Below, in pieces: positions 14,866 through 23,609 of a stretch of DNA of 64,000 bases (positions are counted from its first letter, which is position 1; every line of letters begins with the position of its first letter). The position numbers were made by a program, and so were the translations under genes. Source of the DNA: Pseudomonadota bacterium (lineage in GTDB: Bacteria > Pseudomonadota > Gammaproteobacteria > Steroidobacterales > Steroidobacteraceae); the NCBI GenBank assembly GCA_023423065.1, contig JAFAGC010000028.1:15680-79679 (forward strand), read 5' to 3'. Below the pieces are notes generated by a model, which saw only the letters and a list, made by a program, of their open reading frames with translations, had not been told where the DNA came from and searched no databases.

Positions 14866-16359
14866 TTAAGTTGTATGTCGCGCCTCGCGCGCGCGCTTCG
14901 CATCAGCTACTTCACGCATGCCGTCTGCAAATATCTGATCAGCATTTGCCTGAACAAGCGTTCGGCCAATCGCGGATTCAAACGATTCACTCGTTTGCAC
15001 AAGCACTCCTAGACGCTCAGCTTGCTCTAGATCGGCTGCCACCTCGTCGCGCGTTTTAGTAGTGACTATCATTGGCAGTACATTGACGTGTCGATTCCCG
15101 CTGGCCTCTAACTTCCTACGTATAGCCGCCACGCGGTCTATCAGATTGGAGAGCTTGTGTTCGGCTTTGAGAGTTCCGGTGGTGCATTCGACCACCAAAA
15201 TATGGCCAGATGGCGTGGTACACACAATGTCCGGCGCTTCTCTCGTGCGCTTCGTTAATCCCAGTTGCACAACCGAGAATCCGAGCATCCAGAGAATCCA
15301 AGCCATTGCCGCTTCGAAGTCGCTTGAGTCACGCTGCGTATTTCTCGATTTCGCAATGTACTCACGCAATACCTGCAGTCCCGGGTCGAAGGCTTCGTAG
15401 GCAGCCCGTTTTGGATTCTGAAATGAAGATGGATCAGCGAGCCAATACTGATGCTGGGCTATCCCTTCATAACATGCATAGCAATGCAGAACGCCGCCCA
15501 CCGGAATTGCCACTTCAGCTGTTCCATACTGAAAGTCTGATCCAATCCTCCAGTTCATTTGTCGGCCTGCGATACTGGATCGAGCAGTAGCTTTTCCTAC
15601 GGCAAACAGCCTATAGCCTATCGATGCCTTCTGCGTTGCAAGGCCTTTTGCCAGAATTATTCTAGGCTTCGCCATGTCGCCGGCGACTTCCGAGGTAACG
15701 TCAATAGCTGCGACTTGGAAGGCTACTACCTCCAGGACGGCATTGTGGCCTACTTGAGTACCGAGGCCGTGCGTGCTTAGCAAATCGCTCAAACCATCGT
15801 ATGGCGTTTTCGATGCCTTAAGGCCCCAGTCGATTGATAGGGTGTCGATATATCGATTTTTCCCGGTGATAGTTAGAGCGGCAGTTCGGTTGCCTGCTCG
15901 AAGGCCTTCGTCCTGAAGTGGAGTGAAGTGGCAACTGTAGGTACCGTTATCCCCAGGCTTGAATTGAAACTTGCCGGCTGGCAGCGAGACTCGGCCAGTC
16001 AAGAACTCTGACAGAAGCTGCTCGATCGATCGATTAAGGTCCGAAATCAAGAATGAGCCGGCGCGAACTTGCTTCGATGAAAAGGTAGAGCCGCGATCCT
16101 TAGCCGAACCGGTGTTTAGTAGGATACGAGCCTTCACCAGTTCCCACTCGTTACCCGATCGCACACAGAAATAGCTCAGGGTTGAGCTTTTTGCATATGC
16201 GGAAATAACTGGCTTTATCGCGGCACAGAACTCGAGCACACGATCGCGTTCATGCTTGCTCAGGCGCATATCTGTTGACACTAGGTCAAAGACTTCTTTT
16301 CTCGCGTAGGCCAAGGAACGCGTCTTCGTTCTCGCCAACTTGCCTTTTGAAGTTCTCAC
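14866..16359 (-). CDS. Large protein with C-terminal PD-(D/E)xK-like nuclease domain
   Basis: A 497-residue protein not assignable to a named family. The N-terminal 340 residues are unrecognised, with a basic start (MRTSKGKLARTKTRSLAYAR) and beta-rich middle. From about residue 347 the pattern fits a restriction-endonuclease-like fold: FEAAMAWILWMLGF with Glu349, EAPDIVCTTPSGH with Asp377, ILVVECTTGTLKAEHKL with Glu391 and lysines 398 and 402. The usual ExK lysine is replaced (ECT), with nearby lysines that could substitute, as in some variants. It is transcribed in the same direction as the PARIS-like genes and shares their AT-rich composition. A role in phage defence or DNA processing is an inference from domain and location. 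Confidence 0.6.
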   Translation of the reverse strand: MRTSKGKLARTKTRSLAYARKEVFDLVSTDMRLSKHERDRVLEFCAAIKPVISAYAKSSTLSYFCVRSGNEWELVKARILLNTGSAKDRGSTFSSKQVRAGSFLISDLNRSIEQLLSEFLTGRVSLPAGKFQFKPGDNGTYSCHFTPLQDEGLRAGNRTAALTITGKNRYIDTLSIDWGLKASKTPYDGLSDLLSTHGLGTQVGHNAVLEVVAFQVAAIDVTSEVAGDMAKPRIILAKGLATQKASIGYRLFAVGKATARSSIAGRQMNWRIGSDFQYGTAEVAIPVGGVLHCYACYEGIAQHQYWLADPSSFQNPKRAAYEAFDPGLQVLREYIAKSRNTQRDSSDFEAAMAWILWMLGFSVVQLGLTKRTREAPDIVCTTPSGHILVVECTTGTLKAEHKLSNLIDRVAAIRRKLEASGNRHVNVLPMIVTTKTRDEVAADLEQAERLGVLVQTSESFESAIGRTLVQANADQIFADGMREVADAKRAREARHTT

Positions 16360-16662
16360 GATTCGCCACTCCTCCTAGTAAGCCAGAGTGAGAAGCCAAG
16401 AGATGAACAGCCCTCCAGTAAGGACTTTAGTTCTTTCGTGTCGAATATTCATGCGTAGTGCCTTTGCCAAGAGGGCTCGTCGTATACATGAGCATAGATC
16501 TGTCACTCGCGTCCGGTCAGATTGTAAAGAACGGCACCGAGGATTTGATTCTTCACCTTGAGCTCTTTCTCAAGCTAGATTGCTCGCTATCAGCACTCTA
16601 ACTAACAAAGACGCCTCGGTGCGGTGGGTCGCGCATTCACTTGAGTGTGACCAGGGCGACTG
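16360..16662. other. Intergenic region at the right edge of the AT-rich island
   Basis: About 300 bp holding the presumed promoter of the nuclease-like gene. A 37-codon frame from ATG 16488 to TAA 16601 is present but has no supporting ribosome-binding site. Composition changes back to GC-rich near 16610-16640, just before the duplicated OmpA-gene fragment. No integrase, attachment-site repeat or insertion sequence was seen. Confidence 0.4.
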
Positions 16663-17166
16663 ATGCATTTTAGGGTTGGGCAGTGTGCTGGCATGGGTCT
16701 GAGTCGTCTCGGCCAGGGCGCGTGGGCGAACTACGACTTTAAACCGGGCGATCGCATCCTCCTCGCCGACGACTTCTCAAAGGACGAGGTCGGCGACGAC
16801 TTCCCGCGTCGCATTGAATTCTGCAGCGGTCAGATGGAGATCTTCGAATGGAACGAGGGGCGCTGGCTGCGCTCGGCGCAGGGTAAGTTCTTCATTCCGC
16901 TGCCGGAAACGCTGCCCGAGCGCTTCACGATGGAGTTCGACCTCATGGGTAACGGCGACGCGATGTTGCCCTCGTTCGAAGACAAGGAGCATGAATCCGC
17001 CGCGCGCATGGAGTTCGGCGAGTACTTCGGTCGGCTGCGCGACGGCGAAATCGATACCGAAGGGGAATTCAACACGGGCGTCAAGACAGACGGTCAGGTG
17101 GTCCACGTCGCGATCTCGGTCGAAGGCGAAGCCCGTTCCGATATGGAGAGATTCTACAGAACATAG
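16663..17166 (+). pseudogene. Partial duplicate of the downstream OmpA-family gene
   Basis: From about 16705 to 17130 the translation (GQGAWANYDFKPGDRILLAD... to ...VVHVAISVEG) is nearly the same as about residues 100-240 of the intact protein encoded at 17590-18825, with scattered substitutions. It lacks the signal peptide and coiled segment at the start, and lacks the rest of the domain and the OmpA C-terminus. One inserted residue occurs at GDDFPRR. It is a truncated tandem copy, placed exactly at the island border, so a rearrangement linked to acquisition of the island is plausible. A product, if made, would be cytoplasmic and incomplete. Confidence 0.75.
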
Positions 17167-17212
17167 TAGTGACCGTCGGCTAGGAGAATGTCAGCCAAGA
17201 CTGCGTCGATCA

Positions 17213-17500
17213 CTAACCCCAGCGGCCAGCGTCCGGGTCATTCTCGTGAGACGGGATCGCGAGCGTCTCGAGGATCTTCCCGTCAAGGTCGACTGCCTGC
17301 ATCGTGCCTGGATCATCGAGGGCGAGCAGAAGAGGCCGAATGTGGTTCACACGTGCGTGATCCGCACACACGCGTATCACCTACGAGAAATCCCGAGCAA
17401 GTCGCGCTCCTTTGCGCTCGTGTTCCAGCAAAAATGTCGTCAATTGTTTGAAAAGTGTGTCCCTCGGATCTCCCCGATCCAGCTTACGAAACTGAGACAT
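17213..17500 (-). pseudogene. Possible decayed small gene with an in-frame amber codon
   Basis: On the minus strand an ATG at 17500 opens a frame (MSQFRKLDRGDPRDTLFKQL...) that meets a TAG at 17381-17383. The same frame stays open for another 55 codons (HIRPLLLALDDPGTMQAVDL...) to a TAG at 17213-17215. The amino-acid composition on both sides looks like one real protein. It sits between the truncated OmpA duplicate and the intact gene. No family is recognised and no ribosome-binding site is obvious, so this is tentative. Confidence 0.25.
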
Positions 17501-17589
17501 TTTTCCATTATGTCCACAGCACCATTGATGGTGTGATTGCGCGACCAAGGCGCCGTACGAGCGCCCATTCCATTTTCCGGAGGTTTCTC

Positions 17590-18825
17590 ATGCATCGCAC
17601 GCGCGCGCTCGTGCCCTTTTTCCTTTTGTTCACGCTATTCGGCGCGCATCTGCCCGCACACGCGCAGTTCGGCGACTTCGGCAAGAAGCTCAAGGACAAG
17701 CTCGAGCAGAAAGTCGAGCAGCGCGTGGATCGCAAGACCGACAAGGCCATGGAGGACGCGCTCGACAAGGTCGAGTGCGCGGCAACCGACACGGAATGTT
17801 TCGAGAAGGCCAAGGCGGAAGGCAAGGAAGTCACGACCGTGGACAGCCCTGCTCCGGGCAGCAAGTCCGCTCAACCTGCGCCGCTCAAGCCCGGCCAGGG
17901 CGCGTGGGCGAACTACGATTTCAAGCCGGGCGATCGCATCATCTTCGCCGATGATTTCTCGAAGGATGAGGTCGGCGATTTTCCGCGCCGCTTCGAGTTC
18001 AGGAGCGGCCAGATGGAGATCGTCGAATGGAACGAGGGGCGCTGGCTGCGCTCGGCGCAGGGCAAGTTCTTCATTCCGCTGCCGGAGACGCTGCCCGAGC
18101 GCTTCACGATGGAGTTCGACCTCACGGGCAATGGCAACGCCATGCTGCTCTCGTTCGACGGCAAGGAGCATGAATCCGCCGCACGCATGGAGTTCGGCGA
18201 GTATTTCGGTCGGCTGCGCGACGACGTGATCGACGCGGAAGGCGAGTTCGGCCCGGGCGTGAAGACCGGCGAGCAGGTGGTGCACATCGCGATCTCCGTG
18301 GACGGCAAGCACGTCAAGGCGTACGCGAACGAGAAGCGTGTGTTCAACGCGCCGAACGCCAGTCTCGGCCGCGGTAACAAGATCTTCGTCAACATGAACG
18401 GCTGGACCGCGGAGCAGCCGCGCATGATCGCGAACGTGCGCATCGCGGCGGGCGGCAAGAAGCTGTACGACGCGCTCGCGGAGTCGGGTCGCGTGGCGAC
18501 GCAGGGCGTGCTGTTCGACACGGGCAGCGACCGCATCCGGCCCGAGTCGACGCCGACGCTCAAGGAGATCGGCACGATGCTCAAGGAGCATCAGGATCTG
18601 AAGCTCATGATCGAGGGGCACACGGACAACGTGGGCGCGGCGGCGGGCAATCAGTCGCTGAGCGAGAAGCGCGCGGCGGCGGTGCGGCAGTACCTGATCA
18701 GTACGTATGGAGTGGATGAGGGGCGGCTGCAGGCCAAGGGGTTCGGGGCGAGCAAGCCTTCGGCGGCGAACGATTCGCCTGAGGGGCGGCAGCAGAATCG
18801 TCGGGTCGAGCTCGTGAAGATTTGA
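17590..18825 (+). CDS. OmpA-family outer-membrane protein with lectin/LamG-like domain
   Basis: A 411-residue protein with a CGGAGG ribosome-binding site before ATG 17590. It has a signal peptide of about 24 residues ending AHAQ, a charged helical segment (about 25-80, GDFGKKLKDKLEQKVEQRVD), a beta-rich domain at about 100-290 (FADDFSKDEVGDFPRRFEF, and FTMEFDLTGNGNAMLLSFDG), and a C-terminal OmpA domain at about 300-411. The OmpA domain has LFDTGSDRIRPESTPTL, IEGHTDNVG and NRRVELVKI, which bind peptidoglycan. It probably links the envelope to an extracytoplasmic ligand. A truncated duplicate lies about 450 bp upstream. The next gene starts 18 bp downstream and is probably co-transcribed. Confidence 0.88.
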   Translation: MHRTRALVPFFLLFTLFGAHLPAHAQFGDFGKKLKDKLEQKVEQRVDRKTDKAMEDALDKVECAATDTECFEKAKAEGKEVTTVDSPAPGSKSAQPAPLKPGQGAWANYDFKPGDRIIFADDFSKDEVGDFPRRFEFRSGQMEIVEWNEGRWLRSAQGKFFIPLPETLPERFTMEFDLTGNGNAMLLSFDGKEHESAARMEFGEYFGRLRDDVIDAEGEFGPGVKTGEQVVHIAISVDGKHVKAYANEKRVFNAPNASLGRGNKIFVNMNGWTAEQPRMIANVRIAAGGKKLYDALAESGRVATQGVLFDTGSDRIRPESTPTLKEIGTMLKEHQDLKLMIEGHTDNVGAAAGNQSLSEKRAAAVRQYLISTYGVDEGRLQAKGFGASKPSAANDSPEGRQQNRRVELVKI

Positions 18826-18842
18826 ATTCGGGGAAGATGCTC

Positions 18843-19349
18843 ATGACTTTTGAAAATCGAATTGTGCGGGCTGGTGTGCTGGCGCTGGTGTTTGCGCTGC
18901 TGGCTGCGGTGTTGGCGCAGCCCGTCCAGGCTGCTGGCGGTGGCGATGCGGACCTGCGCGAGCTGTCGCGCTACACGCTGACGATGGCGGACATTCGCAG
19001 GTACGCGGCGGCGAATGCGAACCTGGCCAAGCAGCCGAAGGCCGAGGAGGACGAAGACTCCGAGGACGATGAGAGCAGCGACAACGAGTCGCTCGATCAG
19101 ATGGCGGCACGCATCGCGAAGATGCCCGAGGCACGCAAGGCGATCGAAGCGGCTGGTCTCACGCCGCGGCAGTACGCAGTGATCACGATGGCGCTGTTCC
19201 AGGCTTCGATGGCGCAGTTCGCGGTGGAACAGGGGGCGGATCCGGCCAAGGTCGCGCGGGATGCCAGCGTGAATCCGGCGAACATCCGCTTCGTGAAAGA
19301 GCACAAGGCGGAGCTCGAGAAGCTGAAGAGTCCGAGCAGCGAGGACTGA
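18843..19349 (+). CDS. Secreted hypothetical protein with acidic segment
   Basis: A 168-residue protein with signal peptide MTFENRIVRAGVLALVFALL... cleaved near QPVQA, an acidic low-complexity stretch at about residues 60-80 (EEDEDSEDDESSDNES), and a helical C-terminal half (MPEARKAIEAAGLTPRQYAV). A GGGGAAG ribosome-binding sequence supports the ATG at 18843; an ATG at 18837 is close behind. It is 18 bp after the OmpA-family gene and likely translated from the same message. The pattern AIEAAGLTPRQYAVITMALFQ is familiar from unannotated proteobacterial periplasmic proteins, but the role is unknown. Confidence 0.7.
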   Translation: MTFENRIVRAGVLALVFALLAAVLAQPVQAAGGGDADLRELSRYTLTMADIRRYAAANANLAKQPKAEEDEDSEDDESSDNESLDQMAARIAKMPEARKAIEAAGLTPRQYAVITMALFQASMAQFAVEQGADPAKVARDASVNPANIRFVKEHKAELEKLKSPSSED

Positions 19350-19426
19350 CTTCACAAGCGGCTCGCGGCAGGTAGTGCGAGCCTTGAATTGTCAGGAGCC
19401 TCCGCGCCCTCGCCCGATTGCAAGCA

Positions 19427-20476
19427 CTAACGACGGCGTCGCTGCCGCTCCGTTCTATGATGCCGGACGCGCGCGAAGCTCACGAGCTTCCTGGTGGGCT
19501 CGTCCCACAGGCGGTAGCGCAGAGACTTGAAGCTGGCGAACAAGGTGATGGGCTTTACCTGCTCGAAGACAGGGTCCGCCTTGTGGCATCGCTCGAGGTT
19601 GTAGTTAGGGATGTTCGGGCTCAGGTGATGAATGTGGTGGAAGCCGATATTGCCGGACAACCACTGCAACAGGCGCGGCAGCTAGTAATAGGAACTCCCC
19701 TGCAGCGCGGCCGCGGTGTAATCCCATTGTTCGTCGCGTTCCCAATACGCGTCCTCGAACTGGTGCTGGATGTAGAACAGCCAGATGCCCGAGGCGCCGG
19801 CAACCATCCAGGCCACGAGCTGCAGCAGTAGATAGTCCCAGAAGCCGAACAGCCAGCTCATGCCGGCGGCCACGGCCAGCAATGCGACGTTCATCAGCCA
19901 CACGGAATACCGCTCCCGCGGGCTCGCGTCGGAGGCGGAGAATCGCTGGCGGATCAGGAAGATGTACAGCGGGGCGATCACGAACAGCACGAAGGGATTG
20001 CGCTGGAAGCGATAGGTGAAGCGTTGCCATTTCCGTGCCTCCAGGTACTCCTGGACCGTCATCGTCCAGATGTCGCCCACACCGCGTTTGTCTAACTTGC
20101 CGGACGTGCCGTGATGGATGGCGTGCTGCCAGCGCCAGTGGTAGTAAGGCGTGAAGGTCAGGACGCCGCAGATGAAGCCGACGACGGCATTCGCCCAGTG
20201 CGACTTGAAGAACGATCCATGCCCGCAGTCGTGGAAGAAGATGAAGACGCGGACCAGCAATGAGCCGGCCACCATCGCGACAGGGATCGCCAGCCAGAGG
20301 GAGATCTCCTTCAAGTGGTACATCGACACCCAGAGCAATGCGTAGGGCACGAGGGTGTTGAACAGCTGCCAGAGCGCACGGCTCGTGGATGGCTGCTGAA
20401 AACGGACGAGCACGGATCGAAGGCGCTTGCGTCCTTCTCGATCGAGTGAGTCTTGATCGGGGGGTTCGGTCAACAT
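19427..20476 (-). pseudogene. Fatty acid desaturase interrupted by an in-frame TAG
   Basis: The frame from 20476 encodes 264 residues of a membrane desaturase with His boxes HDCGH (residues 82-86) and HAIHH (118-122). It then hits a TAG at 19682-19684 directly after GSSYY. The same frame continues without a break for 84 more codons (LPRLLQWLSGNIGFHHIHHL...), which carry the third His box HHIHH and the usual C-terminus, ending at 19427. Relatives read GSSYYKLPK here, so the TAG replaces an expected Lys (AAG). The joined length, about 349, is normal. A truncated product would lack the third di-iron ligand set and be inactive. Recent nonsense mutation, suppression or a base-call error are all possible. 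Confidence 0.85.
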
Positions 20477-20542
20477 GGCAGTGGGATTATCCGCCCGGGT
20501 CCGGGATCGCGCCGTCCGAGATATCCCGTACTTGCTGCCCGG

Positions 20543-22735
20543 CTATCGGCCCTTCGGTCTCGCTCGGGGCGGACTGGGGGTCCTAGGCAGACCGGTGTGC
20601 TGTGTCTTGAACGGACGATGCGGGCTCCCGCCTCTTTTCCCTTCGCTTGCATCTCCTGTTCCGGCGGGCTGATACGACGGCACGAGCTGGTGCTTGCCGT
20701 TTCCGATCAGGTCCGCCCTGCCCATCCGCCGTAACGCCTCGCGCAACACCGGCCAGTTGTTAGGATCGTGATAACGCAGGAATGCCTTGTGCAGCCGGCG
20801 CTGCTTGAGGCCCTTCGGGATCGTCACCTCTTCGCTCTCGCGCGTGACCTTGCGCAACGGATTCTTGAGCGTGTGATACATCGCGGTGGCCGTCGCCATC
20901 GGTGACGGCAGGAACGCCTGCACCTGGTCGGCGCGGAAGCCGTTCTTCTTGAGCCACAACGCGAGCTCGAGCATGTCCTCGTCCGTCGTGCCGGGATGCG
21001 CGGCGATGAAGTACGGGATGAGGTACTGCTCCTTGCCGGCGGCCTTGCTGTACTTGTCGAACAGCTCCTTGAACTTGTAGTAAGTCCCGACGCCGGGCTT
21101 CATCATCTTCGACAGCGGCCCTTCGCCGATCGCTTCGGGCGCGATCTTTAGATAGCCGCCCACGTGATGCTGGGCCAGTTCCTTCACGTACTCGGGCGAT
21201 TCGATCGCGAGGTCGTAGCGCACGCCGCTCGCGATCAGGATCTTCTTCACGCCGGGCAGCGCGCGGGCTTTGCGATAGAGCTGGATCAGCGCGGAGTGAT
21301 CGGTGTTGAGGTTCGGGCAGATGCCGGGGTAGACGCAGCTCGGCTTGCGGCAGGCCTTCTCGATGTCTCGGCTCTTGCACGCGATGCGATACATGTTCGC
21401 GGTCGGGCCGCCGAGATCGGAGATGACGCCGGTGAAACCGGGCACGCTGTCGCGCACCTTTTCGATCTCTTTGAGCACCGATGCTTCGCTGCGGCTCTGG
21501 ATGATGCGGCCCTCGTGCTCGGTGATGCTGCAGAACGTGCAGCCACCGAAGCATCCGCGCTGGATGGCGATCGAGAACTTGATCATCTTGTAGGCGGGGA
21601 TTTCCTGGTTGCCGTAGCTGGGATGTGGCACGCGCGCGTACGGGAGTTCGTACACGTAGTCCATGTCTCGGGTGGTTAGAGGGATCGGCGGTGGGTTGAG
21701 CCAGACGTCGGTGTCGCCGTGGCGCTGCACGAGGGCGCGGGCGTTGCCGGGGTTGGCTTCGAGATGGAGGATGCGGGAGGCGTGGGCGTAGAGCACGGGG
21801 TCGCTCGACACCTGCTCGAAGCTCGGCATGCGGATGACGCTGCGCTCGCGGTCTTCGGACTTCACGCGGCGGGCGAACTTCACGACGACTTCCCGAGGAC
21901 GCTCCTCTTCAGGTCTGTCCCCGTTTGCTAGGAAACGAGGAATGTCCCCATTTTTCTCCCGAATCTCGGGCTCCATCGCATATGGATCGATGGGCGGATT
22001 CAGGGGGCCGGGGGTGTCGACGGTGGTCGAGTCGATTTCGATGAAGTCGTGGGACTTGCGCGCGAATGCCGCGCCGCGCAGGTCGGTGATCTCGGAGATC
22101 TTCGCGCCGGCCGCGAGGCGGTGCGCGATCTCGACGATCTGGCGCTCGGCATTGCCGAACACCAGGAGATCGGCCTTCGCATCGAGCAGGATCGAGCGGC
22201 GCACTTTCTCGCTCCAGTAGTCGAAGTGCGCGATGCGGCGCAAGGACGCCTCGATGCCGCCGACGACGATGGGCACATCCTTGAACGCCTCGCGCGCGCG
22301 CTGCGCGTAGACGACGACAGAGCGATCCGGCCGCTTGCCGCCCTCGCCGCCCGGCGTGTACGCGTCATCGCTGCGGATGCGTTTGTCCGAGGTGTAGCGG
22401 TTCACCATCGAGTCCATGTTGCCCGCGGTGATGCCGAAGAAGAGATTGGGCTTGCCTAACTGCTTGAACGGCTCGGCGCTGTGCCAGTCCGGCTGCGCGA
22501 TGATGCCGACGCGAAAGCCCTGCGCCTCGAGCAACCGGCCCATGATCGCCATGCCGAAGCTCGGGTGATCCACGTACGCATCGCCGGTCACGATGATGAC
22601 GTCGCAGGAATCCCAGCCGAGCTGCTCCATCTCCGCGCGCGACATGGGCAGGAACGGCGCGACGCCGAAGCGGGCGGCCCAGTATTTGCGATACGAGAAG
22701 AGGTCTTTGGCGGCGGCGGACATCGGCGACTCCAT
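20543..22735 (-). CDS. YgiQ family radical SAM protein
   Basis: A 730-residue protein with the YgiQ N-terminal domain (FGVAPFLPMSRAEMEQLGWD) and a radical SAM core. The cluster motif is CFGGCTFC at about residues 393-400, followed by SITEHEGRIIQSRS. The C-terminus is Pro/Arg-rich. The family is widespread and its reaction is not established. At about residues 258-275 the sequence REKNGDIPRFLANGDRPEEE is encoded by a 38-base GGGGACA-type repeat (21917-21954) inserted in frame between conserved blocks. A start at MSAAAKDLF, 15 bases later, is also possible. The gene appears intact despite the insertion. Confidence 0.9.
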   Translation of the reverse strand: MESPMSAAAKDLFSYRKYWAARFGVAPFLPMSRAEMEQLGWDSCDVIIVTGDAYVDHPSFGMAIMGRLLEAQGFRVGIIAQPDWHSAEPFKQLGKPNLFFGITAGNMDSMVNRYTSDKRIRSDDAYTPGGEGGKRPDRSVVVYAQRAREAFKDVPIVVGGIEASLRRIAHFDYWSEKVRRSILLDAKADLLVFGNAERQIVEIAHRLAAGAKISEITDLRGAAFARKSHDFIEIDSTTVDTPGPLNPPIDPYAMEPEIREKNGDIPRFLANGDRPEEERPREVVVKFARRVKSEDRERSVIRMPSFEQVSSDPVLYAHASRILHLEANPGNARALVQRHGDTDVWLNPPPIPLTTRDMDYVYELPYARVPHPSYGNQEIPAYKMIKFSIAIQRGCFGGCTFCSITEHEGRIIQSRSEASVLKEIEKVRDSVPGFTGVISDLGGPTANMYRIACKSRDIEKACRKPSCVYPGICPNLNTDHSALIQLYRKARALPGVKKILIASGVRYDLAIESPEYVKELAQHHVGGYLKIAPEAIGEGPLSKMMKPGVGTYYKFKELFDKYSKAAGKEQYLIPYFIAAHPGTTDEDMLELALWLKKNGFRADQVQAFLPSPMATATAMYHTLKNPLRKVTRESEEVTIPKGLKQRRLHKAFLRYHDPNNWPVLREALRRMGRADLIGNGKHQLVPSYQPAGTGDASEGKRGGSPHRPFKTQHTGLPRTPSPPRARPKGR
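21917..21954. repeat. GGGGACA-type REP-like element inside the YgiQ gene
   Basis: The 38 bases running from TGTCCCCGTTTGCTAGG to GAATGTCCCCATTT are identical to those at 42256-42293 and nearly identical to copies at 32578-32617 and 42180-42219. Here the element lies within the YgiQ coding frame without creating a stop. Confidence 0.8.
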
Positions 22736-23021
22736 CGAAAGACTGGCAAGTCAGGAATGGAGTTGGAGTCGCGGCGTGTGTGCGCGCCAATGCGCGCGAG
22801 GCCTCGAGCAGCGCCGAAACTTACGTCGGCCAACACCATTTCCCGATCGGGTCAGGCACCCCCGGGCTCGGCACGTCTTGCGAAGCAGGCCTACTGCCAG
22901 GGGCTGGATGGCGCGCAGTGTAGGCGGGGCTGGGCCGAAGTCAAAAAACACTGCAGAAACTGGCTTGAATAGCGAGATTTGGCGCTTGACCGTGCGTGTG
23001 CGAGTGCTACGTTTGTGCCAT

Positions 23022-23303
23022 ATGGCCGAAACCACCACCATCCGCCTGCCGCCCAAGCTGAGGGCACGCCTGCGTGCGATCGCCAAGGAGACGGATCGAT
23101 CCGTACACAGCCTCATTCTGGAGGCTGTCGAGAAGCACGCGGCATACGAAGAACAGATGCGCAGCCTGGTGAAGGAAGCGCTCGAGGCGGATGCGGAGAT
23201 CGAACGGACAGGCGAGGTCTATCGTGCGGAAGACGTTCACGCATGGGCGGAACGCCTCGCGGGGAAGGTTGCGAGCCCTCGGCCCAAGCCGTGGCGCAGG
23301 TAG
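23022..23303 (+). CDS. Ribbon-helix-helix antitoxin (ParD/CopG-like)
   Basis: A 93-residue protein beginning MAETTTIRLPPKLRARLRAI with a ribbon-helix-helix DNA-binding region and ETDRSVHSLILEAVEKHAAY as the helical part. The C-terminal half (EIERTGEVYRAEDVHAWAER) matches the toxin-binding tail of ParD-type antitoxins. The following ParE-like gene overlaps it by 13 bases, so translation is coupled. The unit should be autoregulated. Confidence 0.85.
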   Translation: MAETTTIRLPPKLRARLRAIAKETDRSVHSLILEAVEKHAAYEEQMRSLVKEALEADAEIERTGEVYRAEDVHAWAERLAGKVASPRPKPWRR

Positions 23304-23584
23304 TCTATTCGGCGCGCGCACTCGACCACATCGAGCGCGCGATCGAGCACCTGGCTGCCGAGAATCCAACGGCCGCGATGGCAACGGTAGCTGCAATACG
23401 CTCCGCGGTGGAGAACCTTGCCGCACATCCCCTCATAGGCCGCCGGATCGAAGCCGACATCCGCGAACTCGTCGTCTCATATGGCGCGACCGGTTACATC
23501 GCGCTGTACCGATTCATCGTGCAGCTGGATGAGGTACGGGTGCTAGCTGTCCGCCACCAACGCGAGATAGGCTATCTACCCTGA
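23291..23584 (+). CDS. RelE/ParE family toxin
   Basis: A 97-residue protein with the family fold signature VVYSARALDHIERAIEHLAA, IRSAVENLAAHPLIGRRI and YRFIVQLDEVRVLAVRHQRE. ParE-type members poison gyrase; RelE-type members cut mRNA on the ribosome. Which applies here cannot be settled by eye, although pairing with an RHH antitoxin favours ParE. The start is GTG at 23291 inside the end of the antitoxin gene. Confidence 0.85.
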   Translation: MAQVVYSARALDHIERAIEHLAAENPTAAMATVAAIRSAVENLAAHPLIGRRIEADIRELVVSYGATGYIALYRFIVQLDEVRVLAVRHQREIGYLP

Positions 23585-23609
23585 GAACTGACACGTAAAG
23601 GGAGTCGAC

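Noticed and set aside
16488..16601. 37-codon frame starting MSIDLSLASG
   Set aside because: No ribosome-binding site, no paralog and no family; too weak to report as a gene.
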